A DNA stretch of 22,233 nucleotides, from positions 1 to 22,233 of IMG/VR virus record IMGVR_UViG_3300034102_000237; one strand, written 5' to 3'. Positions 7,364-14,980 of this stretch are shown here, one piece after another. The notes beneath the pieces were generated by a model. The model was not told the DNA's origin. It did no database searches and saw only the letters and a program-made list of their open reading frames with translations. Positions within the stretch are counted from its first letter, which is position 1. Every line of letters starts with the position of its first letter. The translations under genes were made by a program, and so were the position numbers. This stretch comes from a virus.

Positions 7364-8255
7364 TTAAATTCTTTACCATGTTATCAAATGTATAATTAGC
7401 CTTGACAAACTCATTGCCTTGCTTTGCTATTAAATCCCGTTCCTCTTTATGGTCATCCAAATAATATCTTAGCAATACCATTAAATCATATAAACTATTC
7501 CATGTCCTAACGTGAACATGATCTATAAAAGGCATATTTGGATAAGCCTTGCATAAACAGAACGCACCAGAGCCTAATATTCTGTAAATCCTATCAGAGC
7601 TATAAGAATCTTCGTCATAATGGCTCAGGTTAATAGCTATCTTTGTAGCTCTATATGCTTTTGATTCCTCTGCCTGTGAATGATTATAGTTACCGGCTAC
7701 GTTAAACCAGTTATTTCCGTAAACGCCGTACTTATCGCCAAAGTGTTTATGTAGCATCGTATTCATGTCTATTCGTAATCTGCTTAAAGGAAATTTATCG
7801 CCTCCGTAATTATTACCAAAAAAAGAAATCTCTCTGCAATTACCTATATCGCCGTCTGGCTTATATATCTCAGGATCGTAACCTATCTCTAAATATCCGC
7901 CGTTCGCTACGTTTGCCACATCTCGCATATTAGAAAACAAAGTCTTGTCAATGTAAGGAGCCATCTGTATCATCCATGCAGGAGTTTCATTTCGTATATC
8001 GCCGTTCCAATTACAAATCCATGCGCCTGTTTCACGCATAGCTTTAACTGTTTCAATATGTATAATGTTAGGTGATTGAATCTGCATAAAGATGATATCG
8101 GGCCTAAACTCTCTGGCAATCCTCACCGCCTCTTGGTTTACATCTTTTACGCCTGTTGATAGTTCGATGTAATCATCACAATTTGCAATAAAGGCTTTAC
8201 GTGCCGAATCATTAGGAGGTGGCGCAACCATTAATCCTAAATGGAAAATTCTCAT
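7341..8255 (-). CDS. GT-B glycosyltransferase, CgeB / Glyco_trans_1_2-like
   Basis: 304 residues. The N-terminal half carries MRIFHLGLM, REFRPDIIFMQIQS at 48-61 and a strand-rich domain with GAWICNWNGDIRN. A block KIAINLSHYDEDSYSSDRIYRILGSGAFCLC spans 205-235, followed by a Y-P, and is the signature of CgeB-type donor-binding domains: N-[LI]-x, then S-x-R-x-[FY]-[EI]-x-L-x-x-G-[AG]-x-x-L. The C-terminus has YYLDDHKEERDLIAKQGNEFV and YTFDNM, also family-typical. It would transfer a sugar from a nucleotide donor in the cytoplasm. It is the first glycosyltransferase of the cassette and starts within the stop of the 58-residue gene (ATGA). Confidence 0.88.
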   Translation of the reverse strand: MRIFHLGLMVAPPPNDSARKAFIANCDDYIELSTGVKDVNQEAVRIAREFRPDIIFMQIQSPNIIHIETVKAMRETGAWICNWNGDIRNETPAWMIQMAPYIDKTLFSNMRDVANVANGGYLEIGYDPEIYKPDGDIGNCREISFFGNNYGGDKFPLSRLRIDMNTMLHKHFGDKYGVYGNNWFNVAGNYNHSQAEESKAYRATKIAINLSHYDEDSYSSDRIYRILGSGAFCLCKAYPNMPFIDHVHVRTWNSLYDLMVLLRYYLDDHKEERDLIAKQGNEFVKANYTFDNMVKNLIGIYESK

Positions 8256-8428
8256 ATTTTACGGATGTTATCCCAATCTCTCAGGAACTCTAATATTGAT
8301 GGGTAATTTATACGACCTGCTCCGCACTTTCTGCGCACATGAATCCAACCATTTATAACGCCAATACAGATTTTATACTCTTCATTCTTGTATAGTCCTG
8401 CTTCACCGATAAAGTTGGCTTTAAACAT
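8252..8428 (-). CDS. Small protein of unknown function
   Basis: A 58-residue ORF. Its ATG (8428-8426) shares one base with the stop of the ribbon-helix-helix gene (TAATG) and its TGA overlaps the ATG of the CgeB-like glycosyltransferase (ATGA). Tight coupling on both sides is the main evidence that it is real. It begins MFKANFIGEAGLYKNEEY and ends in FLRDWDNIRKI, with a short strand-rich middle (CIGVINGWIHVRRKCGAG). I recognise no family. There are two cysteines and a basic patch, but no membrane segment. Confidence 0.65.
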   Translation of the reverse strand: MFKANFIGEAGLYKNEEYKICIGVINGWIHVRRKCGAGRINYPSILEFLRDWDNIRKI

Positions 8429-8559
8429 TATTTGATTAATTTTAATCCATCCTCAATAAGCAATACTGTCATAGCGGATTTAGACCGCTTTTCTTTTTTA
8501 GTTAGCTTGATAATTTTTTCATAGACATCATCAGGCATTATTACTGTGATTCGTTTCAT
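8428..8559 (-). CDS. Ribbon-helix-helix (CopG/Arc-like) DNA-binding protein
   Basis: A 43-residue protein. The sequence KRITVIMPDDVYEKIIKLTK is the classic RHH start: a short beta strand with alternating residues (R-I-T-V), then helix A after P-D-D. Helix B follows with SKSAMTVLLIEDGLKLIK. RHH proteins act as dimers that place the strand pair in the DNA major groove and often bind cooperatively to tandem sites 10 to 12 bp apart. Two TTTACCAC repeats 10 bp apart lie upstream (8913-8930), overlapping the promoter candidate. I infer autoregulation of the cassette. Its start follows the stop of the 114-residue gene with no gap. Confidence 0.85.
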   Translation of the reverse strand: MKRITVIMPDDVYEKIIKLTKKEKRSKSAMTVLLIEDGLKLIK

Positions 8560-8904
8560 TTAGTGATAAATTATGTCTAAAAAATTAATCATAGCCTTGT
8601 AATTTAAAAAGCAATAGATTAAAAATGTTTGAGTTTTTGGATTTAATGCCGTTTCACTTGATTCCCAATATTCCATTACAAGAGCTTGCAAGTTAAAAAT
8701 ATCTGAAGGCCCTATTATAGAAACAGGGTTGTGAGATATTTCAGTATTATTGTCTTGATTAATAACTAAAAAAAAATTATAATCCTTATTTAATAATCTT
8801 GTAATACCGTCAACTATTTCATAGCTTTCAATAACATCTAATTCTTCTAGTTCTCCATCAATCCGCTCCTTAGTTATCTTACACTTTATATTTTTTGTTT
8901 TCAT
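8560..8904 (-). CDS. Unknown protein, first gene of the accessory unit
   Basis: 114 residues starting MKTKNIKCKITKERIDG and ending in LDIIYH. It is lysine-rich at the N-terminus, acidic in the middle and hydrophobic near the end (TFLIYCFLNYKAMINFLDI), possibly a helix. No family is recognised. It is the first gene after the terminator and candidate promoter, and is directly followed by the RHH gene with no gap, which resembles a regulator-partner pair such as a toxin-antitoxin or co-repressor unit. That comparison is only inference. The codon makeup is notably AT-rich compared with the capsid gene. Confidence 0.6.
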   Translation of the reverse strand: MKTKNIKCKITKERIDGELEELDVIESYEIVDGITRLLNKDYNFFLVINQDNNTEISHNPVSIIGPSDIFNLQALVMEYWESSETALNPKTQTFLIYCFLNYKAMINFLDIIYH

Positions 8905-8908
8905 TCTG

Positions 8909-8939
8909 CTAATTTACCACTATTTACCACAATTCCAAA
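8909..8939 (-). promoter_or_regulatory. Candidate Bacteroidota-type promoter for the accessory cassette
   Basis: On the minus strand a TTTG (8939-8936) lies 19 bases ahead of TAAATTAG (8916-8909). The Bacteroidota consensus is TTTG, 19 bases, TAnnTTTG; the -7 element differs in one position and the spacing is exact. It lies after the terminator and before the ATG of the 114-residue gene at 8904. A start near 8905-8900 would give a leaderless or nearly leaderless message, which is unusual. The pattern could be chance in AT-rich DNA. Confidence 0.5.
8913..8930. promoter_or_regulatory. Tandem 10-bp repeat, candidate operator
   Basis: TTTACCAC occurs at 8913-8920 and again at 8923-8930, with a 10-bp repeat period, so both face the same side of the helix. 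It covers the spacer and part of the -7 element of the candidate promoter. The arrangement fits cooperative binding by the RHH protein encoded two genes downstream. Only two copies are present and no palindrome is evident. Confidence 0.5.
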
Positions 8940-8945
8940 TAAAAC

Positions 8946-8973
8946 AAAAAAAACCTGCCGATTTCTCGACAGG
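8946..8973 (-). terminator. Intrinsic terminator after the capsid gene
   Basis: Minus-strand sequence CCTGTCGA, loop GAAA, TCGGCAGG (8973 to 8954) forms an 8-bp stem with one G-U pair and a four-base loop. It is followed by eight U residues (8953-8946), a further base, then more U. It sits 24 to 51 bases after the capsid stop at 8997-8999. This is a textbook rho-independent terminator and separates the head operon from the accessory cassette. Confidence 0.9.
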
Positions 8974-8996
8974 CTTCCCCATAAACACTAAAAAAG

Positions 8997-10199
8997 TTAG
9001 CTTGGATTAGCATTAAGTGAACCAGTCACAAATGCATCAGTATAGTAGATAGGTAAAGCAATTCTACCTTCAACACGAACTGTAATCTTGTTCTCACGAA
9101 CGTTAGTACCATCTTCCTCAAAGAATCTTACAATAGGATTCTCACGTACAAATAGCTGCGCACCTTTTGCCCAGTCTCCAACGATGTACTTAGAATCACT
9201 CATTGCAGTAGACTTAAAGATAGGAACTCCAGAGATAAACAACTGACCATTTACAAGATCAACTGCAACTCCACCTGGAAGGGTGTAGTCATTAGTAGTT
9301 CCTCTAGTAAGCATTAAAGCATAAAACTGCTCTGGACTTAACAAGATACCATTTGCAGAGTGGTTATTGCTTTCAACTTGTGCAATTGAATCTAGCAACT
9401 TCTCAACTTGAATAGTACGAAATCCTGAGTAAGCCTCAGCGTTAGTAATTAAACCACCTAGCTGCGGAGATACACCAGTCCCATTCAATAGCTGATTATC
9501 TTCTGCATCTAAATATTGCTCTAACAAGCGGCTTTGAAGATAAGAACGCATAGCTGAGATATCATCTAAAGCCTTGCGAGTAATCCGCAAGAATCCTGCG
9601 ATAAACTCACTTGGTGCAACCTCTTCTGTCAAATCGTAATCAATCTGTGATTTTGTTCCAGAGTTATCTAAGAACGGAGATACCGATCCCTCTGATCCTG
9701 TCTCTTGAAGATAGTGAATTGCAGAGGTAGTCATAACTCCAGTAGGAAGTAAGGATCTGATGTGCAACTTACGTGGCGCAGCAGGAATGATACCTGGTAG
9801 CATCTGCACGTTTGCAGCAGCAAGATCAGTAATGTTAGCTAATGACATATCGCCAACTGTCTTTAATTCCATTGCAAACTGCTTGATCTCTTTTCTACGG
9901 AATTTCTCCAAATTATCAGAGTTCTCATCCATAGCAGTAGCAAATGCTTGATTGAAAGAAATTGGGTTTGCTTCTTTAGCATCCATTTTTATTCTGTTAG
10001 CTTGTGATTGCGCTTCTAACAATGCTTTGTCCATTGCATCAATTCTAACAGATGTAGATTTTTGCAATTCCTCTAGCTTTAAATCAGCTGCCTTTGTAGC
10101 TTCGCTGATAGCGTTTGCGATGATAGTCTTTGCTTCATCTAATGTTTTGGCTTTGTTTGCATCTAGCAACTCCTGAGCCTTTAATTCTAAATTGTCCAT
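8997..10199 (-). CDS. Major capsid protein, HK97 fold
   Basis: 400 residues. The first 80 to 110 residues are helical and charged (SEATKAADLKLEELQKS and similar), like the HK97 delta scaffold domain that the prohead protease removes. The mature part starts around the ISFNQAF to DMSLANIT region. Family features include PGIIPAAPRKLHIRSLLP, the E-loop region IHYLQETG, ITRKALDDISAMRSYLQSRLLEQYLDAEDNQLLNGTG as two stretches, LLSPEQFYALMLTRG and YIVGDWAKGAQLFVREN. It is encoded directly after the protease, three bases apart, the HK97 order. The visible terminator follows. It is the likely most abundant virion protein and therefore a possible acceptor for the glycosyltransferase cassette. Confidence 0.95.
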   Translation of the reverse strand: MDNLELKAQELLDANKAKTLDEAKTIIANAISEATKAADLKLEELQKSTSVRIDAMDKALLEAQSQANRIKMDAKEANPISFNQAFATAMDENSDNLEKFRRKEIKQFAMELKTVGDMSLANITDLAAANVQMLPGIIPAAPRKLHIRSLLPTGVMTTSAIHYLQETGSEGSVSPFLDNSGTKSQIDYDLTEEVAPSEFIAGFLRITRKALDDISAMRSYLQSRLLEQYLDAEDNQLLNGTGVSPQLGGLITNAEAYSGFRTIQVEKLLDSIAQVESNNHSANGILLSPEQFYALMLTRGTTNDYTLPGGVAVDLVNGQLFISGVPIFKSTAMSDSKYIVGDWAKGAQLFVRENPIVRFFEEDGTNVRENKITVRVEGRIALPIYYTDAFVTGSLNANPS

Positions 10200-10201
10200 T
10201 T

Positions 10202-10909
10202 CTAATTTTTTAAGACGTTAATTAAACTTGTTAATATATTCGGCTCATCAGTTTTAGGAGTGGATTTGACCGGCTCTTTACCTAATAGTGAATTTTTTCC
10301 TAAATTGAAAGCCTCTAATTGGAACTGCTTTAATGCAATTTCCAATCTGCCGAAGCCTTCATCCGTTAAGCTACCATCTTTTAGTAACTTAATCATTTTA
10401 CCAATCTGGTCATTAATCTCTGCCATTGTCAAGGACTTGAATCCTGTAAATGGAGTATTTGGATTAGCTCCTAGAGTTACATTTGATCCCTCGTATAACT
10501 TAATCTCTTTAATCATTCTCATTCCTGTCTGCTGATCATAGTCTGACTTAATCGTACTAAACCCAATGGAATGCTGAACAACAATACCCTCTGCATAAAG
10601 AATCATTGCATCCTTTCCGTAGCTTGTAGGTGCAATCTTACTTTCAAAGTAAATACCTTTCTCCTGCGCCTCTAAAACCATTGGTTTACCATGCGGTTGT
10701 GCGTAGTTATGCTGATTTAAAAAGAATATCTCATTTGATCCCATCGGGCCGCGTTCTGCAATTGTCTTTGTCGCTGCGCCTGGCATTATAATATCATCAT
10801 CATAATCCATATTCCCAAAACTCGCAAAGTAACCGGTAACAGTCATCCTTTCGGGATCCATGTCCTTAATCTCGGCTTTATAGTTTTTGTATTCCAATAA
10901 TCCTTTCAT
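10202..10909 (-). CDS. HK97-family prohead protease (S78)
   Basis: 235 residues. The N-terminal VTGYFASFGNMDYDDDIIMPGA is the family-typical G-[YV]-[AF]-[AS]-x-F-x-x-x-D-x-x-x-D-[IV]-[IV]-x-P-G-A segment. The catalytic histidine lies in FLNQHNYAQPHGKP, about H67, and the nucleophile in VVQHSIGFS, about S114. Downstream are LYEGSNVTLGANPNTPF, also conserved, and a helical C-terminal tail that is probably the scaffold-like region. It cuts the capsid delta domain during prohead maturation. It starts 24 bases after the minor head gene and ends next to the capsid gene. Confidence 0.93.
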   Translation of the reverse strand: MKGLLEYKNYKAEIKDMDPERMTVTGYFASFGNMDYDDDIIMPGAATKTIAERGPMGSNEIFFLNQHNYAQPHGKPMVLEAQEKGIYFESKIAPTSYGKDAMILYAEGIVVQHSIGFSTIKSDYDQQTGMRMIKEIKLYEGSNVTLGANPNTPFTGFKSLTMAEINDQIGKMIKLLKDGSLTDEGFGRLEIALKQFQLEAFNLGKNSLLGKEPVKSTPKTDEPNILTSLINVLKN

Positions 10910-10933
10910 AATTGAAAATTTTATGTAAATATA

Positions 10934-12064
10934 CTATTCATTATCTATTTCTTTTAATTTTCTTATCGCCCATTCAACTCCTGCCGTACCACCCCATGCA
11001 TCCCACATTAAACCACCGCAACCCTCTGAATATGGAACATCTGCATGTTGTTGATGTCTTTTAAAAGATGCCATTCTAGCGATTGTATCTCTAGACAAAG
11101 GTTCTCTGTTTGCTAACTGTCTAGCTCTAGCTTTGCCCACAGGCGTTCCACATTCGCCCCATCCGTTTGATTCAACCCATTTTAAGGCTCTTTTTGCGTT
11201 ATTAGTTGCTGCCTGTGGGTAGTCAGTATATGTTTTAGCTTTTCTCATATAGGCTGGCGTTCTCGGTTTTAGTATCGGCAATCCATCTGCATCCTTTATC
11301 GCTTCGGTTGCCATTACACATCTGCAATTAACAACCTCAGCTGCAGGTGCGCCAACCTCACCCGGATACATCATTGGAACGCCACCAACTATAAAAGGCT
11401 GATTTATGGCTATTCTATCTTGCGTCATTAGCAAATGACTTCGCCTTGTGCGCTTATCCTTTGTGTTTATCCAAAACTTTTGCACCTCGTAATCAGAACT
11501 CTCAGCACCCATGTTAATCCCAAAGTTTGCGGTTTTTGTTGACTCGGTTCTTGCAATAACCAAAGACCTTGCTCTGTTATATGCAGGATCGTTTAATGTT
11601 TCTTGAAATAATTTAGCCTGATCTCGTCTGGACAAATTTTGTCCTAAAATATTAGATAATAAGTTATTAATAATATTCTTTGTTGTATCATCAATACCCT
11701 GAACTGTAGTGCCACCAACAAGCCTAAAGAAATTCACCATCTCTTCATACCATGCAGCATTAAAGAAATCTATTATAAAATCCTTTTTGGTTTTAGGTAC
11801 TGAGTTTCTAATCCAGTCATAGGAAAATGTCGCAGCTGATACGCCAACCTTTGTGTAAATCTTTTCTAATCCAGAATATAAAGGTTTTTGCTGAACTAAG
11901 AACTGAATGTATAATTCGATATTATCAAACGTATCCTCATTGACAAAGTCAGCAACTGCACCTGTCTGATCATCTAGTGCCTTCTTAATAATAGGATAAG
12001 CATAAGCCTCATACTCCTTATGTAGCTTTAAATATGTTTTATGATATTTAACACTACTTGCCAT
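10934..12064 (-). CDS. MuF-like minor head protein with extra C-terminal domain
   Basis: 376 residues. The middle (about 163-250) has ARSLVIARTESTKTANFG, KFWINTKDKRTRRSHLLM and GEVGAPAAEVVNCRCV, the order of the phage Mu F / SPP1 gp7 head morphogenesis family, ending in the usual N-C-R-C. The C-terminal part (about 282-376) is a separate domain: YPQAATNNAKRALKW, ECGTPVGKARARQLANREPLS, TIARMASFKRH and CGGLMWDAWGGTAGVEWA. I know this domain as a recurrent tail on phage head proteins, without a settled function. The protein would be injected or portal-associated. The gene overlaps the portal gene by 11 bases. Confidence 0.9.
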   Translation of the reverse strand: MASSVKYHKTYLKLHKEYEAYAYPIIKKALDDQTGAVADFVNEDTFDNIELYIQFLVQQKPLYSGLEKIYTKVGVSAATFSYDWIRNSVPKTKKDFIIDFFNAAWYEEMVNFFRLVGGTTVQGIDDTTKNIINNLLSNILGQNLSRRDQAKLFQETLNDPAYNRARSLVIARTESTKTANFGINMGAESSDYEVQKFWINTKDKRTRRSHLLMTQDRIAINQPFIVGGVPMMYPGEVGAPAAEVVNCRCVMATEAIKDADGLPILKPRTPAYMRKAKTYTDYPQAATNNAKRALKWVESNGWGECGTPVGKARARQLANREPLSRDTIARMASFKRHQQHADVPYSEGCGGLMWDAWGGTAGVEWAIRKLKEIDNE

Positions 12065-13511
12065 TTATTGTAGCATTGTTATACGCCGCATCTAAAGACA
12101 ATTCCTCAATCGGAACTAGATTAGCCGGTACGTAAATATTACCCATCTCTTTAGTGCTAATCTTATCATACCCTTGAGCAATACGCTTTTCATCAGGCGT
12201 TATCCAATAGGACTGATTTAGCCATGCAGTTAGCTTTGCCATGTCCTCTTGCATCTCCGGATAACTACTAAAATCAAAATCAAAATAGTATTTTTTACCG
12301 TAGGCTTTAGCGTAAGGTTCGCACACAAACTTATTTATTGCATCTCTGATCTTGCGAGATAGGGGAGCGGTTGCGTTATAAATTAACTGCTTAGAGGCCC
12401 AACCCATATTATTGTCAGTTGATGCAGATTCGCTACCTGAGAACTGAATAGGCACGTGAAACGCTGCATATATCTTTTTAGTGTCTATGTTTAGCGATTC
12501 GATTAACTGCAAATCAGTTGATGGCATTCCTATCTGTGTCCATTTCAAAGGCCCTGAACTTGGAAATATACGATCCATTAAAGTTTCGCCGCGCTTTGCT
12601 TCTACAAACTTTTCTTTCAGCACATTCATTTGGTCTTTAGTCAAACTTGCACCCGGGCCATCTGGTGAGATAAAACCATAAGCGCCACCATTTCTGATCT
12701 GCTTTAGCAATTCGTTATCACCCTCATTCTCTTTTAGTACGTTTCTGTAAATAGCTTTGATTGGTGATTGTCCATATAGTTGCGCACCGGTCAAAGTAAA
12801 GTCAGGATTAAAGGATTTGAAATGAACAACTTGGTGAGCTGGTATAGGAACTTCGGTCATATAAACCGATCGCATTTGATAACCTTTAACTGGCTCAAAC
12901 ATTCCGCCAGAGATAATCTCAATAAACTGACTAGGCAAAGAATACAACTGAGACCATATTTGTTTTTCGGTCATTGCAGGATCCTTACCATTTCCAAAGA
13001 TATATCCATCGCCTGTACATAAGAAGAACCCTGCTAGATCAGTCATCCACTCCTCATACGTTTGCTGAGGATTAGGCTTTGCTAATAAGTCTAGAATAGG
13101 ATTGTTTTCTACTTGATTAAACATCTGCTCTTTAAGTTGCAAAGTCCGCATCTTAGCGGTTGCGCCCTCTGCCATTGACATATTCTGAAAAACCTTTAGA
13201 TCCTTTTTAGTTACGCCCTCTTTAACTTCGTATAGGCAATAAGCGCATTCAGCTATCTTCTTAGATATAATATCAATGCAAGTATATATGTCGGCGTTTT
13301 TCTTAAATCCTTCGTCTACAAACTTTACCTTGTCTTCAAAATCAACTATTACCTGATTATTGCCAATCCAGCCAAAAACATTTTGGTTATAAAGGTTTGC
13401 GGTTATCTGTTGTTGAAGTCCTGGCATTAACGCCTGTAACTGAGTAGTAGCTGCCTTTTCTATATCAGCTTTGAATATCTTAGAAAATACGCCCATGTTA
13501 ATTCCAATCAA
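12054..13511 (-). CDS. Portal protein, HK97 family
   Basis: 485 residues from the ATG at 13511, but the likely start is the ATG at 13496, giving MGVFSKIFKADIEK, the usual N-terminal form of HK97 portals. The ATG at 13496 follows the terminase stop by one base. Diagnostic segments are KNADIYTCIDIISKKIAECAYCLYE, LLAKPNPQQTYEEW, GDGYIFG, VVHFKSFNPDF, YGQSPIKAIYRNV, NGGAYGFISPDG, and EESLN-like IESLNIDTKKIYAAFHVPIQ. It forms the dodecameric ring through which DNA enters and leaves the head and docks the terminase. Confidence 0.95.
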   Translation of the reverse strand: MIGINMGVFSKIFKADIEKAATTQLQALMPGLQQQITANLYNQNVFGWIGNNQVIVDFEDKVKFVDEGFKKNADIYTCIDIISKKIAECAYCLYEVKEGVTKKDLKVFQNMSMAEGATAKMRTLQLKEQMFNQVENNPILDLLAKPNPQQTYEEWMTDLAGFFLCTGDGYIFGNGKDPAMTEKQIWSQLYSLPSQFIEIISGGMFEPVKGYQMRSVYMTEVPIPAHQVVHFKSFNPDFTLTGAQLYGQSPIKAIYRNVLKENEGDNELLKQIRNGGAYGFISPDGPGASLTKDQMNVLKEKFVEAKRGETLMDRIFPSSGPLKWTQIGMPSTDLQLIESLNIDTKKIYAAFHVPIQFSGSESASTDNNMGWASKQLIYNATAPLSRKIRDAINKFVCEPYAKAYGKKYYFDFDFSSYPEMQEDMAKLTAWLNQSYWITPDEKRIAQGYDKISTKEMGNIYVPANLVPIEELSLDAAYNNATINGK

Positions 13512-14664
13512 ATGAATATTCTTGTTTAATTTTAGATGCTAACTTATTTAAAGCCACGTAACGCAACGGATCTATTAAGTGATTAAAAGAATCAATAGGC
13601 TCATTCAGCATCCTGCCTGTTTTATCTTTTTTCCAAATATAGCTAAATAATTCCTTTTTAAAATTATGACTATTTGCGGTAACATTTATCTTATATCTTT
13701 TAAGGATGTCAATGCCTTGCTTGATACTATCAGGCCCTTTCATCGCGCCATGTATGTTAAAACCTTCCGCATAGATTTCCTGTATTGACTTAGGCTCTGC
13801 GCTATCTGCTATAATCTCCTGATCTTCCGTAACTCCAAATTCTCGCAGCTTACGACAAATATCCATGTTAGTTAGCCTAGTCTCATAACACATCTCATTC
13901 ACCCATAACTCGCCGCCTGACTTGTAAACCTCTATTATGCCAGTCGGATCATTCGTAAAACCAAAGTCAATTGCAAATGCAATCAAATCCGCATCCTCTG
14001 GGATCCGTTCACAAATGGCCCAGTTCCTAAAGATAACGCCCTCAATCTTGCCAGTCAAACCTCTGGCATATACTCGCCATAGTTCTAAGTCCAAGTCTTT
14101 TATCGCTTCGATTCTATCATGATCTTGATCTGATAGGAATGGATTATGCCTGTGATCTGAGATAATTAGCTTAGTATCTGGCTGACCAATTAGCTTAGTA
14201 TGCGCCCAGAACTCATTAGTCGGGTTGTAGTCTATGTAGATTTGGTTCTTAGTTCTAATAGCTAACTGCCAGTAGATCTGATAGCTTATACCGTTAGCCT
14301 CATTTACGAAAAGATAGTCACGTTTACCATTCTTAGCGGACTGCTCATTTTCAAAAGAAACAAACTCAATCAATGAGCCATTCTTAAAATAGATAATTCT
14401 TTCGGTTCTATTCCAGAATTTTAATTGGGATTGTAAATATTTGTTATCTGCAAAGATATTCTCTGCATCCCGGTATGCACCCTTGCGCAAGTTTGGCAAT
14501 GATTCACCGGCAACTGTGATGACTGACCTCTGCTCGGTTACTGCTTTATAGAATAGCAGTTGCATGATAGAGTAGGTCTTGCTGGAAGATGTGCCGCCTT
14601 GATTTATTAAAACCTTTTCCTTGTAATTATAATTTTTATAAAAGACAGGTGAGCATTTAAACAT
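13498..14664 (-). CDS. Terminase large subunit (ATPase and nuclease)
   Basis: 388 residues. Walker A is GGTSSSKT at 23-30, Walker B is DYLFVNEAN at 116-124, and the coupling region follows. The C-terminal RNase H-like nuclease has DFGFTNDPTG at 233-242, IADSAEP at 285-291 and FNHLIDPLRY at 360-369, giving acidic residues D233, D287 and D365. The order matches PBSX/Terminase_3-type large subunits. It packages DNA through the portal in an ATP-driven reaction and cuts the concatemer. The gene overlaps the small terminase gene by eight bases. Confidence 0.95.
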   Translation of the reverse strand: MFKCSPVFYKNYNYKEKVLINQGGTSSSKTYSIMQLLFYKAVTEQRSVITVAGESLPNLRKGAYRDAENIFADNKYLQSQLKFWNRTERIIYFKNGSLIEFVSFENEQSAKNGKRDYLFVNEANGISYQIYWQLAIRTKNQIYIDYNPTNEFWAHTKLIGQPDTKLIISDHRHNPFLSDQDHDRIEAIKDLDLELWRVYARGLTGKIEGVIFRNWAICERIPEDADLIAFAIDFGFTNDPTGIIEVYKSGGELWVNEMCYETRLTNMDICRKLREFGVTEDQEIIADSAEPKSIQEIYAEGFNIHGAMKGPDSIKQGIDILKRYKINVTANSHNFKKELFSYIWKKDKTGRMLNEPIDSFNHLIDPLRYVALNKLASKIKQEYSFDWN

Positions 14665-14947
14665 CCTCTATATCATTTTCATTGTTAGCTATCGGCGGAG
14701 CAGTATTATAGATGACTGGAGCAGGGATGCTTAGCAACAAGTCGCCATCTACCGAAACCTCTTGCTTTGGTTTGCTCCATCTGTATTCCATAAACATTTT
14801 AAGAGCTGCCATATCGCCCTCCTCTAACTTATCATTTAGCAATTTTAACGCCAGATCATCCATTGGTGATAATCTTTCAATTAAAGCTATCTCATCAGAT
14901 TTACGTTTTCTACCTGCATTTTCTCTAGATCCGCCTCTGTTTTCCAT
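14657..14947 (-). CDS. Terminase small subunit-like DNA-binding protein
   Basis: 96 residues. The N-terminus has GGSRENAGRKRKSDE, the basic G-G-x-R-x-x-A-G-R-[KP] motif common to small terminases and related phage DNA-binding proteins. A helical part with LSPMDDLALKLLNDKLEEGDMAALKMFMEYRWSKPKQ follows, and the tail is acidic and proline-rich. It would recognise the packaging site and hand DNA to the large subunit, whose gene overlaps it by eight bases. The assignment relies on motif plus position. Confidence 0.85.
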   Translation of the reverse strand: MENRGGSRENAGRKRKSDEIALIERLSPMDDLALKLLNDKLEEGDMAALKMFMEYRWSKPKQEVSVDGDLLLSIPAPVIYNTAPPIANNENDIEDV

Positions 14948-14972
14948 TTTGAAATATTTTGATTATTCAAAT

Positions 14973-14980
14973 CAAAGTTA
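14973..14980 (-). promoter_or_regulatory. Candidate -7 element upstream of the terminase genes
   Basis: Minus strand TAACTTTG (14980-14973) matches the Bacteroidota TAnnTTTG element exactly and lies 26 bases before the ATG of the small terminase gene. The -33 element at 19 bases spacing is only ATTA, a weak match to TTTG. The 69-base gap is otherwise AT-rich with nothing else evident. A late operon promoter is plausible but unproven. Confidence 0.4.

Noticed and set aside
3571-8255. Glycosyltransferases for hypermodified phage DNA (T4-like)
   Set aside because: The window shows no nucleotide-modifying enzyme such as a hydroxymethylase, and the enzymes look like those of polysaccharide clusters; not excluded, but less supported than protein or surface glycans.
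9952-10176. Plus-strand ORF of 74 codons, hydrophobic
   Set aside because: Antisense to the helical capsid delta domain, whose codon bias creates long opposite-strand frames.
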